Below the pieces are notes generated by a model, which was given only the letters and a program-made list of their open reading frames with translations, was not told where the DNA came from and made no database searches. A program made the translations under genes and the position numbers. Of a stretch of 64,000 bases of DNA, positions 44,127 through 52,179 are shown piece after piece. The stretch comes from Clostridium zeae (GTDB taxonomy: Bacteria; Bacillota; Clostridia; Clostridiales; Clostridiaceae): NCBI RefSeq assembly GCF_017312485.1, contig NZ_BMBA01000004.1, positions 333,562-397,561 of the forward strand, written 5' to 3'. Position 1 is the first letter of the stretch; each line of letters starts with the position of its first letter.

Positions 44127-44465
44127 ATGGATGATATGAATACACTTTTACTTTGGTCTGCTATGCTATTTCTTATAATTTTTGCAGCTGTGAGATTAGC
44201 AATTAGCCCCTTGATTGATAAGCAAAGTGAGCCTTCTGAAGAAAGTGATGATTTTGTTAAGTTACGTGATATAGAGGTGCTTAGTGACTCTGAGCTGGAA
44301 GAAATAATAGAGTTTTATCAAAAGAATGACCTTATAAATAAAGATTACGAGCAGTATGAAAATTATTCATGTGCATTAAAAGAATTGAAAGAGATTGGAT
44401 ATTTATCTGAAGAACAGTATTCTAGTAAAATGACTGCACTTAATGATTACTTCAAGGTTAATTAG
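44127..44465 (+). CDS. hypothetical membrane-anchored protein
   Basis: A 112-residue protein with one N-terminal membrane helix (TLLLWSAMLFLIIFAAVRLA) and an acidic cytoplasmic tail. The tail (LIDKQSEPSEESDDFVKLRD and YEQYENYSCALKELKEIGYL) contains an SHOCT-like helical segment ending in YLSEEQYSSKMTALNDYF. It starts one base after the previous stop codon with AGGGGG upstream, so the two genes form an operon. Confidence 0.6.
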   Translation: MDDMNTLLLWSAMLFLIIFAAVRLAISPLIDKQSEPSEESDDFVKLRDIEVLSDSELEEIIEFYQKNDLINKDYEQYENYSCALKELKEIGYLSEEQYSSKMTALNDYFKVN

Positions 44466-44548
44466 AATGTATATGACTGCTTCTTCTAAACTACTTTAAT
44501 ATTGTAATTAGCAATCAAATTTAACACTAATAAAGGAGATAATTTAAT

Positions 44549-44650
44549 ATGCTAATTATAAAACACTTAGCAGACCATAAAGAATATTTAGATAATGTAA
44601 TAGAGTTGCTTTGAAGAGAGTTTGATAATGAAAATAATTATGATTTTTGA
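44549..44650 (+). pseudogene. GNAT gene remnant
   Basis: AAGGAGA and an ATG at 44549 open MLIIKHLADHKEYLDNVIEL, a common GNAT N-terminus, but a TGA follows at once (position of a tryptophan in relatives) and after REFDNENNYDF the frame stops again. The remaining 120 or so residues are missing. Confidence 0.6.
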
Positions 44651-44836
44651 AAAAAATGTATTTAGAATATTATCTGTAGCATTCTTTAACATAAAGTAAA
44701 AAGCTCTAGATTTCTAAAAAACAAATTATATGAATTTATGTAATATGTAGTTATACAGTATATAATTGAATTGATAGTTACTTACCGTTAGGTAAAAATA
44801 CTGTTAATTTACAAATAAAATTTAGGGAGAATACTT
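44651..44836. other. intergenic region
   Basis: AT-rich sequence without a recognisable gene. A promoter-like ATAGTTAC...TACAGTATATAATTG stretch near 44750 precedes the next gene. Confidence 0.25.
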
Positions 44837-45118
44837 ATGGATACAGTAGATTTTGTGTTTAAAATATTAAAAAACATAATTATTAGCATCACTTTAGGAT
44901 TTATACTTTGTGCTGTAAATCGTGTACTATACCCATTTAAATATGCTATAATTTATGAAGGGTTATTTGCTATTGGCTTTTTTACGATAGTATTTACATT
45001 AGAAGCTTATGAAAAACAAAATCCTATAAAATTATTAAATCGTATAAATATGTCTTGGATATACTTTTTAGTAATTATGCTTACCATTTTATTCGTAGAT
45101 TCTTTTATTTTTATTTAA
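44837..45118 (+). CDS. small membrane protein
   Basis: A 93-residue protein with three hydrophobic segments (residues 10-28, 40-56, 73-93). No family is recognised. AGGGAG lies eight bases before the ATG. Its stop codon TAA falls within the 8-bp flank of the IS1595-type element that begins at 45119. Confidence 0.5.
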   Translation: MDTVDFVFKILKNIIISITLGFILCAVNRVLYPFKYAIIYEGLFAIGFFTIVFTLEAYEKQNPIKLLNRINMSWIYFLVIMLTILFVDSFIFI

Positions 45119-45157
45119 AGCTCTGTTAAAGAATAGTGTTGATAACAGGTTATATTT

Positions 45158-45186
45158 TAAGGGAACTTTTTAATAAGTCCCCTTAA
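45158..45186 (-). terminator. cargo terminator of element 2
   Basis: TTAAGGGAACTT pairs with AAGTCCCCTTAA, equivalent to the hairpins at 8709 and 48835. Confidence 0.65.
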
Positions 45187-45193
45187 TTATTAT

Positions 45194-45661
45194 TCAAGGA
45201 GTATTATCTTCACTTACTAATTCTAACGCTTCATAAGCCATTGTTAAAATATTTTTTTGAATATTATCAGCATTTTTCAAGTCTTCTTTAGAGTACCAAT
45301 TGAGCAAATTAGATTCTCCATCAGCTGGGCTTGTTTCATAAGATTTAGCGATCGCATAATAAACAAAATCTATATGACAATGTTCTGGAGTTATTTCACC
45401 AAAAATTGTGTATATAGGATTTATTAATAATTTTTCTCCTACTAATTCACATGATTTCTTAAGTTCTTTATTCGCTGGGTTATATAGACTTATTTCCAAA
45501 CCTGATTCTTCGCGTGCTTCACGGATACATGCTTCTTCGGGTAATTCATTAACTTCTATATGACCACCCAAAGGAAGTATTTTTTTAGCCTTTTTATGTA
45601 AGTGCAATAACACTTTATCTTTATGAACAATAAAAACCGAAACAGTAAAATGTCTATCCAT
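45194..45661 (-). CDS. Nudix hydrolase, transposon cargo
   Basis: A 155-residue protein starting at the ATG at 45661 behind GAGGGGG. The Nudix box is GGHIEVNELPEEACIREARE continuing ESGLEI, complete at the G, E, R, E, E positions. It opens with DRHFTVSVFIVHKDKVLLHL, typical of MutT-like enzymes. It is enclosed by IS1595-type ends in the usual cargo position next to the right end. Confidence 0.85.
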   Translation of the reverse strand: MDRHFTVSVFIVHKDKVLLHLHKKAKKILPLGGHIEVNELPEEACIREAREESGLEISLYNPANKELKKSCELVGEKLLINPIYTIFGEITPEHCHIDFVYYAIAKSYETSPADGESNLLNWYSKEDLKNADNIQKNILTMAYEALELVSEDNTP

Positions 45662-45790
45662 ATTTCCCCCTCTATAATTGAATACAAAATATTTCGCCAT
45701 ATAATACAATTCTTCATGCTTTCTTGATATAGCCTTATTATACCAAATTTTACATGTAGTAGTGAATTTTCAGTATAGCTCTTTAAGTCT

Positions 45791-45929
45791 TAATTTAAAT
45801 ATCATTCTTATTATAGATTTACAACTCTATAATATTTTCAGGTTTAGAGTTATCTATCATTAAAACACTAATTGACGATAGCCTATAAAAAATATTACTG
45901 CAATTATCTTATTGACATAGTCTAAACTT
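45791..45929. other. intergenic region
   Basis: Nothing recognisable beyond the flank of element 2. Confidence 0.25.
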
Positions 45930-45955
45930 AAAAAAGAGCCCTAAAAAGAGCTCCA
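45930..45955 (-). terminator. intrinsic terminator
   Basis: GAGCTC-containing arms are followed by T6 on the minus strand, downstream of the anti-sigma gene. Confidence 0.55.
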
Positions 45956-45999
45956 TTAAAAACTTCATCAAAATACAATAAAAGGTTAAATTCTATTTT

Positions 46000-46932
46000 C
46001 TACTTTAATTCACCCCAAAGTGTGTTGAAGGCTTTATCTTCCATCTTGAAGAAGATATGAGAATTTCCATAAAATATATATCCATCCTTGAAAAGTCTTA
46101 GTTCGACCTCACTGCCATCTTTTAGATTTATATATATAAACTTCTGATTTGAGTCTTCCTCTTGCATAAAAAGGTCATTTAAACTTTCTTGTGAATATGG
46201 AGTAGTATTTTTCAATTCCTTCACAAAGTTATTTAACAAGTCTAGATTCTTTAATTCTTTATATTCCTGCTTATTGTTGTTCCAGCTTTCAAACTTTTGA
46301 AGTCTTGCAGAGCTAATATTATTAACAATTTTTAATTTACTAAAGACATCATCACCGGTTTTTACAGTAATTCCGTTAAGGCAGTCATAAAATTCTGCAT
46401 ATATGGTTCCTTCTTGCTTAGCATATGTCATTATTCTAAAGCTCTTATCATAATTTTTAACAGAGTAAACATCTGATATTCCAGTGGTTGATGCAAGCTC
46501 AACTGCATAATCCTTCTGGTCGCTCCATTCATCTATAGTTCCTTTCGTAGTTCCTAGCTTCTCACCAAGTAATTTCTCCGCATTTTCTGGACTTATTTTA
46601 GTACCTGATTGAGTGTATATTTTGCCTTGATATACAATAAGCCCTATCATATTTGCACTTTTACCTGAAGTTTTCCCCAACTCTATTTTTGGTATATTAA
46701 TTCCCTCTGCTGAACTTATGGTGTTAGGAGTCGTTGTAACCTTTTTATCTGTGATATTTTGAGTAAATATACCAACTGAAACAATAATCATAACACTTGC
46801 TGCTATTACCGCTATTCTTTTAATTGAAATTTTATTATTTTGCCCTTTTGATATTTTATCTAACACTTTTTGTTCCATTTCATTGTCTGGCACTAGCTTT
46901 CCAATAGCATTTTTTATGTCATCTCTATTCAT
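46000..46932 (-). CDS. putative anti-sigma factor
   Basis: A 310-residue protein with a short cytoplasmic part (residues 1-37), one membrane helix (IAVIAASVMIIVSVGIFTQ) and a large external domain. The ATG overlaps the sigma factor gene by four bases, the standard arrangement for an ECF sigma factor and its membrane anti-sigma factor. No known anti-sigma domain is obvious, but the N-terminal NAIGKLVPDNEMEQKVLDKI segment resembles those of clostridial DUF4367/DUF4179-type anti-sigma proteins. Confidence 0.7.
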   Translation of the reverse strand: MNRDDIKNAIGKLVPDNEMEQKVLDKISKGQNNKISIKRIAVIAASVMIIVSVGIFTQNITDKKVTTTPNTISSAEGINIPKIELGKTSGKSANMIGLIVYQGKIYTQSGTKISPENAEKLLGEKLGTTKGTIDEWSDQKDYAVELASTTGISDVYSVKNYDKSFRIMTYAKQEGTIYAEFYDCLNGITVKTGDDVFSKLKIVNNISSARLQKFESWNNNKQEYKELKNLDLLNNFVKELKNTTPYSQESLNDLFMQEEDSNQKFIYINLKDGSEVELRLFKDGYIFYGNSHIFFKMEDKAFNTLWGELK

Positions 46933-47417
46933 AACTCTTCTCCTTCCAACTCTATTTTTAATGCGTGACGTCCTCTTTTTAATCGCATTTTTACAGCTGA
47001 CTCAGTAACCTTAAGTATTTTTGATATATCCTTTATGGAATAATCTTCAAAGTAATATAGATAAATAACATCTTTATATTTAGACGGCAATCTTATGATT
47101 TCCTCCATTATCTCTATTTCCTTTGAGCTATCATAATATCTTTCAATATCCTCAATATTTATAACACGTTTACGCCATATACTTCTCAATATATCTTTGC
47201 ATACATTAATAGTTACTCTAATCAGCCATGCCTTTTCATGTTCATTATTATTAAACTGTGGGCTTTTGTATATTAGTTTTAAGAAGGACTCTTGAACAGC
47301 TTCTTCTGCATCCTCTTTATTTCCAAGATAAATCATGCAAATTTTAAATAGCATATCGCTATAAAGTTTATACTTTTGTGAGAAATTATCAGTTAACTGT
47401 TTAGATGGATTTTGCAA
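46929..47417 (-). CDS. ECF-type RNA polymerase sigma factor
   Basis: About 162 residues. Region 2 reads DMLFKICMIYLGNKEDAEEA, VQESFLKLIY and HEKAWLIRVTINVCKD; region 4 reads LPSKYKDVIYLYYFEDYSIK, DISKILKVTESAVKMRLKRG. This is the SigV/SigW-type layout. The TTG at 47417 is preferred as start, with AAGGAG seven bases upstream; the frame extends further back without a site. It presumably responds to an envelope stress through the anti-sigma factor next to it. Confidence 0.88.
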   Translation of the reverse strand: MQNPSKQLTDNFSQKYKLYSDMLFKICMIYLGNKEDAEEAVQESFLKLIYKSPQFNNNEHEKAWLIRVTINVCKDILRSIWRKRVINIEDIERYYDSSKEIEIMEEIIRLPSKYKDVIYLYYFEDYSIKDISKILKVTESAVKMRLKRGRHALKIELEGEEL

Positions 47418-47598
47418 AATCCTCACTCCTTTCACCAATAACACGAATGAAAATAGAATATGGTCACATAACTGAAAATATTTTTTCATCTTTTTAAAAA
47501 TTAGTTCGATGAGTAAAAATTATATTTTATTGTTAATGCTTTAAGGGGAACCTTCTTAGGTCCCCCTCTTCATAAAATTTCGCTATATCAAATTAATA

Positions 47599-47796
47599 TC
47601 AGAATCTACGCACTACAATCATTATAATTACCAACGCAACTATAAGCCAAGAGATTGGATTTGCCCAGTTCATCGTCCACCCATACCCATATGCTTTTGG
47701 TATAAAAAAATTTGAATCTTCTGTATTGAAATAAAATAAAGAACCATGCAGCTCTCTATAATCTTTAATCTCTTCCTTTGTCCATTTTCTTCTCAT
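47599..47796 (-). CDS. DUF5808-like small membrane protein
   Basis: A 65-residue protein starting at the ATG at 47796 (GGGAG eight bases upstream). It has YFNTEDSNFFIPKAYGYGWT followed by MNWANPISWLIVALVI, matching the DUF5808 pattern of an F/Y-N-x-x-D segment, a GxGWTxN motif and one helix. DUF5808 proteins occur as small modules beside membrane proteins; the role is unknown. Confidence 0.7.
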   Translation of the reverse strand: MRRKWTKEEIKDYRELHGSLFYFNTEDSNFFIPKAYGYGWTMNWANPISWLIVALVIIMIVVRRF

Positions 47797-47814
47797 AATA
47801 AGATCTCCCTTCAT

Positions 47815-48012
47815 CTCCCGCTTATAAACATTGTACTGAATTATATAAGAATATTCCAGCCAAATAGGAATGTATTTTTTACATTATCATGAATACTCCC
47901 TCATACTTCCTGTAAAATTTTAACTCTTACATTCTTTTAAATATATCAATATAAGAATTTATCATTTTTTAATTATATAAATTTAGCCTCAGTTTTAAGC
48001 TAATGTTTATAA
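47815..48012. other. intergenic region
   Basis: AT-rich, no gene seen. The left end expected for the element to the right was not found here. Confidence 0.25.
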
Positions 48013-48315
48013 ATAAGCATACCTACATCATTCTATTGGAGGCATAAAATATTAGACGCAATTAGAGCATTTATGAGTATTGGAAGTGTTGGTGGTGTTA
48101 TAGAGGTTGACGAGGCTTTTTTTAGGGAGTCTTTTAAAGACAACCATAAGAAAAATACTACTTTTACTATGACACGAAAATGCCATAAAAGAGGCGTAAA
48201 TGGTAGTTTTAGTAGTAAGACTGAAAAGAGAAAAAACTTATTAGTTCAATCTCACACTTCTCATACTGATACTAAATTGAAGGGCTTTAGAGTTAGAGAA
48301 GCAATTTATGTGTAG
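48013..48315 (+). pseudogene. IS1595-type transposase relic with internal deletion
   Basis: The frame encodes PTSFYWRHKILDAIRAFMSI, GSVGGVIEVDEAFFRESFKD (first catalytic Asp region), HKKNTTFTMTRKCHKRGVNG, then KTEKRKN joined directly to LLVQSHTSHTDTKLKG and REAIYV. About 150 residues, including the second catalytic Asp and the Glu region, are deleted in frame. The N-terminal zinc-ribbon part is also absent. Confidence 0.8.
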
Positions 48316-48418
48316 ATTATGTAAAATATTGTAATTATGTATCTTTATACTGTATAATTATATAAAGTTGGCAATTGTAGAATATGATGAATTAATACAC
48401 CAAGGAGGTAGAAAAACA

Positions 48419-48790
48419 ATGAAACTTACGCACAGTTGTATTATTACTGAAAATGTAAAAAAATTAAGCGATTTTTATAAAGAGGCATTACAGATTGAAC
48501 CACAGTCCTATGGAGATGATTATGTTGAATTTCCAACTGATGGTGGAGTTCTTTCTTTGTTCAGTTTTAAAGCACATGAAGAGCTTGCAAAAGGCTCAAC
48601 AATACCATCATCAAATAGATGTCTTGAACTTGAATTTAACGTAGATAATGTAGATGATGATTTTGCCCGTTTAGAACAATTGAATGTGGAGATAGTAAAA
48701 CCACTTACAACACAGCCATGGGGAAATCGTTCATTCTATTTTAGAGACCCAGATGGCAATTTAATAAATTTTTATACTCGCACAAGGTAG
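48419..48790 (+). CDS. VOC (glyoxalase/bleomycin resistance) family protein, transposon cargo
   Basis: A 123-residue protein starting at 48419 after AGGAGG. The two beta-alpha-beta-beta-beta modules are visible: LTHSCIITENVKKLSDFYKE and, later, CLELEFNVDNVDDDFARLEQ ending SFYFRDPDGNLINFY, with the metal-ligand His (first module) and Glu (E/FRDPDGN strand). It may bind or modify a small hydrophobic compound. It occupies the cargo position of element 4. Confidence 0.83.
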   Translation: MKLTHSCIITENVKKLSDFYKEALQIEPQSYGDDYVEFPTDGGVLSLFSFKAHEELAKGSTIPSSNRCLELEFNVDNVDDDFARLEQLNVEIVKPLTTQPWGNRSFYFRDPDGNLINFYTRTR

Positions 48791-48834
48791 AAATTACTTG
48801 AATAAACTAATACACAATTTTCATAAAATGTGCA

Positions 48835-48864
48835 TTAAGGGAACTTTAATGAGTTCCCTTAAAA
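48835..48864 (+). terminator. cargo terminator of element 4
   Basis: TTAAGGGAACTTTAATGAGT and TCCCTTAA form the hairpin; the flanking AAAATGTGCA and AAAAAATTGCATATTA are shared with 8700-8750. Confidence 0.7.
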
Positions 48865-49063
48865 AATTGCATATTATCAATATATTCTTAAACATAGCCT
48901 ATATCTATAAAAGCTGCATCACATATCTTATCAATAAATAAATTCCCAATATGGTAAAGATAATGATTGTGCCAATAGAGCAAATACATCATACATTATG
49001 TAACTATACTTAGTTTAATTCATAATTCTATGAATATGTAAAATAGGAGGTAATATAAATATT

Positions 49064-49588
49064 ATGAATGAAAAACAAAGATCTATTTTAAATGAATTGT
49101 TGTCATACATAGATTTAAAATATAATAGCATGTTTTTAGATTTAGCTGAATATGCCATAAGTCTTGGCTATACCCCTGTGAGAAACAAAACCAGTGATGT
49201 CAGCATTGATTTTCGCAAAAATAAATTTAAAAAGACAATTTTGAAAATGGAAGTTAATGAGCAGAAACATAATGGATATAAATTTGGTGAAAGAAATATC
49301 CCCGGTTTAAGGCTTCGTTTCTTTGCTGTAAAGGAATACTCCGATATTTTCAGTAATGGAATTCAAAATGTTATTGAAGAATATGATGGGAGATATACTG
49401 GTTGTTATGGATGTGGCAGATGTGATGGATCGGAAGGATACAATTTTATTTATCCAGATGGAAGAAAAGTTTATCGCTGTGGGAGTGAACTTATATCAAT
49501 TTTTGATTTTACAGAAAAGCATATACCTGAAATAAAAGAACTATTAAGAATACAAGATGCTTACTATGTTGAAAAACTGGAAAACTGA
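49064..49588 (+). CDS. hypothetical protein with cysteine cluster
   Basis: A 174-residue soluble protein. It contains NIPGLRLRFFAVKEYSDIFS, then the cysteine cluster GCYGCGRCDGSEGY followed by YPDGRKVYRCGSELI, which could bind a metal. The N-terminal half is helical (ILNELLSYIDLKYNSMFLDL). No family is recognised with certainty. GGAGG lies nine bases before the ATG. Confidence 0.55.
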   Translation: MNEKQRSILNELLSYIDLKYNSMFLDLAEYAISLGYTPVRNKTSDVSIDFRKNKFKKTILKMEVNEQKHNGYKFGERNIPGLRLRFFAVKEYSDIFSNGIQNVIEEYDGRYTGCYGCGRCDGSEGYNFIYPDGRKVYRCGSELISIFDFTEKHIPEIKELLRIQDAYYVEKLEN

Positions 49589-49647
49589 CATAATTTCAAT
49601 TATGAATTGCATGAATTGTATACACAAAATACTTTATTTATAGGGAG

Positions 49648-49887
49648 GTGAATGAAATAAAAGATAATCCTAAGAAAGCCAAAATAACTCTACTCATTTC
49701 TGGATCCTCAGTCATTATTTCTTTACTAGGAATTATTATTGCTCTAATGAACCTAAGATTTTCAATTACTCACGGAAAGCCAACAGGTAGTGCTATTACA
49801 TCGTTTTGGTGTGGTGTTACAGTATTTCTAGCATGTATAACTCAATTTATAGTATATAGAAATAAATATAAGAAAAATTCAAAGTAA
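49648..49887 (+). CDS. small two-helix membrane protein (start uncertain)
   Basis: A frame of 79 codons with two hydrophobic segments (LLISGSSVIISLLGIIIALM and FWCGVTVFLACITQFIVY). The only early start is a GTG directly abutting GGGAG, which is too close, so the true start is uncertain. No family is recognised; it is similar in layout to small permease-like proteins of Firmicutes. Confidence 0.45.
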   Translation: MNEIKDNPKKAKITLLISGSSVIISLLGIIIALMNLRFSITHGKPTGSAITSFWCGVTVFLACITQFIVYRNKYKKNSK

Positions 49888-50007
49888 GGAAACTTTTCTT
49901 ACTGGTACATGATTTTCTTATATTATTGCTTTTAACCAATATCTATATGTTAATGAAATATTACGAATTATAGTTCCACTTTAAATTTAGATATCTGGAG
50001 GGATACA

Positions 50008-50340
50008 ATGAAATTTAAGAAGCTCATTTCAATTATTATTATTCTAATTGTCTTATATATTCCAGCATGGTTCATCTATACTAGATTCTGTTTACCACAA
50101 TATAAAATGAATGATAATACAATAACTTATAAGGAAAATGTTTATATTCGTAATGATTCAACCTCTTCATTTGATATAAAAAATGTTGGAAAAACAATAG
50201 GTATTGCTATATACAAAAAGAGGACTTTAAGTGACTATATCTGGCCATTTTGGATAAGCGAATTTAAAGATGATAAGGAACATAATCGTATCTTTGTTAG
50301 AGGGCTAATGGATTTAGGAAGTGTGTATGAAAAAAAATAA
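50008..50340 (+). CDS. hypothetical single-pass membrane protein
   Basis: A 110-residue protein with an N-terminal membrane helix (residues 5-27) and an external or cytoplasmic domain containing IGIAIYKKRTLSDYIWPFWI and GLMDLGSVYEKK. GGAGGG lies six bases before the ATG. A terminator follows at once, and element 3 is inserted in its T-tract. Confidence 0.6.
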   Translation: MKFKKLISIIIILIVLYIPAWFIYTRFCLPQYKMNDNTITYKENVYIRNDSTSSFDIKNVGKTIGIAIYKKRTLSDYIWPFWISEFKDDKEHNRIFVRGLMDLGSVYEKK

Positions 50341-50372
50341 AATACCATTTTTGTTAATGGTATTTTATTTTT
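50338..50372 (+). terminator. intrinsic terminator
   Basis: AAAATACCAT pairs with ATGGTATTTT, followed by ATTTTT. The T-tract coincides with the 8-bp target site of the transposon. Confidence 0.75.
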
Positions 50373-50462
50373 AGGCTATGTTAAAGAACTATGTTGAAAA
50401 TTGATTACGACCCGTAAAATTGGGTATAATAACACAATACAAATGATTATGGAGGTCTTATT

Positions 50463-51054
50463 ATGCCAACTGTAGAGTCTGTTAAAAAGGATATAGAGAC
50501 TTTGGGAATAGCAGGAAAAGAAGAAATTCTACAATATCTTGAAGAAGTATTTGTGTTAGGCTCATTTGCTACATAGGTTACGAATGAGGTTAAAGAAAAC
50601 AGGCGAAGCGTTTTTTAGGGAGTCCTTCAAAGGAAACCTTATTACTGAACTTATATGTAAAGGTAGAATGAAGCATACAGATTTAGAAAGGCTCTTTAAG
50701 GATAGGTTTGAGGATGAAGCAATCCTTTGCACAGACTCCCACAAGAGTTATATTAAGTTCGCACAAAATTTAAGTGTTCAACTTCAACAAATCAAGCGTG
50801 GTAAACATAAGGAAGGAATATATCATATACAGCATATTAACGCTTTCCATAGCAAATTAAAGAAATGGATGGATAGGTTTAATGGTGTTGCAACTAAATA
50901 CCTCGCTAACTATATGTATTGGTTTAAGTGGCTTGAAATCTTTAACACAGAGAAAGATACTATAAAGAGTAAAAACCTATTGGTACAATCTCATACATCT
51001 CATATTGATACAAAATTAAAGAATTTTAAATTTAGAGAAGCAATTTACGTGTGA
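50463..51054 (+). pseudogene. IS1595-type transposase with two internal deletions
   Basis: The ATG at 50463 (GGAGG upstream) encodes MPTVESVKKDIETLGIAGKE to LGSFAT and a stop. The later frame resumes at EAFFRESFKGN, is joined to LITELICKGRMKHTDLERLF (missing about 50 residues present in the relic at 48013), and then runs through [32 protein letters not shown] and [14 protein letters not shown] to the common end REAIYV. The zinc-ribbon and part of the DDE domain are lost, so it cannot be active. Confidence 0.85.
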
Positions 51055-51137
51055 TTGTGCTAAATATTTGAAATTATACTACAATATGCTATATAATTAT
51101 ATGAAAGTTATATATACAAAGATGGGGGTATCCAATA

Positions 51138-51701
51138 ATGAGTAATATTAATCCATTTGATAAGTGTCCAGTTTATGAAACCAATAACTTAATATTTACA
51201 AAAGTTAAAGTGGAAGACTCAATAGACTTATTTGAGTGCTATTCTGACCCGATTACTAAAAACCGTATGAATAATGATAATTGTGGCGGTGTATGGGATA
51301 CACGCAATATTGACGCTGTAATAAAGGGTATTAAGGGATGGGAGCAAGAATTTGACGATAGATTTTATATAAGATGGAGTATTAATCATAAGCAGACAAA
51401 TAAGATAGTAGGCACTATCGAAATAGCACCTGTTCCTAATACAACAAGATTTTGGGATGGTGCTTGTCAGACTGGTATATTAAGAATAGACATCATTTCA
51501 TCTCTTGAAAATAAAATAGTTTTATCTGAAATTTTAAGAATGGTTTCTGATAATTTTTATGTAGACTTTGATATTAAAAATATCATCATTAAAGCAACTA
51601 AAGACGATGGAGAAAGAGTTTTAGCCTTGGAGAATAATAGTTTTGACAAATTAGAGAACAACACCTTTCCTTATAGTGATTATTATATAAAAAGAAAATA
51701 A
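51138..51701 (+). CDS. GNAT-like protein, transposon cargo
   Basis: A 187-residue protein aligned over its length to the cargo at 8126-8662: NPFDKCPVYETNNLIFTKVK, LFECYSDPITKNRMNNDNCG, KIVGTIEIAPVPN, TGILRIDIISSLENKIVLSE and SDYYIKRK. The GNAT acetyl-CoA loop is poorly conserved here too. It begins at the ATG at 51138 after ATGGGGG with a nine-base gap. The paralogues may have spread with the transposon. Confidence 0.72.
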   Translation: MSNINPFDKCPVYETNNLIFTKVKVEDSIDLFECYSDPITKNRMNNDNCGGVWDTRNIDAVIKGIKGWEQEFDDRFYIRWSINHKQTNKIVGTIEIAPVPNTTRFWDGACQTGILRIDIISSLENKIVLSEILRMVSDNFYVDFDIKNIIIKATKDDGERVLALENNSFDKLENNTFPYSDYYIKRK

Positions 51702-51759
51702 TACATAATGGCTTATATATACTATACCTAATGACACAAAATTTTTAATATACAAATAT

Positions 51760-51784
51760 AGGAAACTCATTTCAGAGTTCCCTA
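51760..51784 (+). terminator. cargo terminator of element 3
   Basis: AGGAAACTC pairs with GAGTTCCCT, a shortened version of the hairpins in the other elements. Confidence 0.55.
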
Positions 51785-51904
51785 AAATATATGTCATTAT
51801 CAACACTTTTCTTAAACAGAGCCTATTTTTAATACATGATATATTATTCAACCAGCATTCTATTAAGTTAAATCATTATATTGAAATTAAGTGGTTAGTC
51901 ATTC

Positions 51905-52009
51905 TTATAACTTCAACTTCTGTTTTGAATTCATATGTGTAATAATAACTGCAATAGCAATTCCCATTGCAACCCAAGGAAATGCAGCACTAGCAAAATC
52001 CAATATCAT
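51905..52009 (-). CDS. 34-residue membrane peptide
   Basis: The ATG at 52009, four bases after AGGAGG, opens a 34-codon frame: MILDFASAAFPWVAMGIAIA then VIITHMNSKQKLKL. It has one membrane helix with a basic tail. Similar short A-A-x-P-W-x-x-M-G peptides occur in clostridia, as I recall. The function is unknown. Confidence 0.55.
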   Translation of the reverse strand: MILDFASAAFPWVAMGIAIAVIITHMNSKQKLKL

Positions 52010-52179
52010 TTTACCTCCTAATCAATACTTTTAAGTAAATCCATACTTGCTTTACTTAATTTGTATTTATAGAATTATATAATAATTCAAATTCATCTAT
52101 CATTTTATAATTATTCGATAATCAAAGCTTCTAGAATTATTGAATACCTAAGTTAATATTTGAAGTTTGAGTCTCATAA
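52010..52179. other. intergenic region
   Basis: AT-rich; nothing recognised. Confidence 0.25.

Larger units (their letters stand above)
45119..45790 (-). mobile_element. transposase-less IS1595-type cassette carrying a Nudix gene (element 2)
   Basis: The left edge AGCTCTGTTAAAGAATAGTG is an IS1595-type right end (compare the complement of 51796-51823). The right edge, AATTTTCAGTATAGCTCTTT to 45790, is a decayed left end. Flanks TTATTTAA (45111-45118) and TAATTTAA (45791-45798) match at seven of eight bases. Inside are only a Nudix gene and the cargo terminator, with no transposase. Confidence 0.65.
48013..48899 (+). mobile_element. IS1595-type remnant with VOC cargo (element 4)
   Basis: A transposase relic (48013-48315), a VOC gene (48419-48790), the cargo terminator hairpin and a right end finishing GCC at 48899 (complement begins GGCTATGTTTAAGAATATAT) lie in the standard order. 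The left inverted repeat is missing, so the target duplication cannot be checked; TATATCTA follows the right end. Confidence 0.72.
50366..51831 (+). mobile_element. IS1595-type transposon remnant 3 with cargo and perfect target duplications
   Basis: The left end GGCTATGTTAAAGAACTATG begins at 50374; the right end finishes at 51823 (CTTAAACAGAGCC). Both are flanked by TATTTTTA (50366-50373 and 51824-51831). It contains a broken transposase (50463-51054), a GNAT-like cargo (51138-51701) and a terminator hairpin. The intact ends and duplications show it moved as a unit. Confidence 0.87.

Noticed and set aside
48013..48060. Left inverted repeat of element 4
   Set aside because: No GGCTMTGTT-like sequence was found in the upstream 500 bases, so the left border and target duplication are not called.
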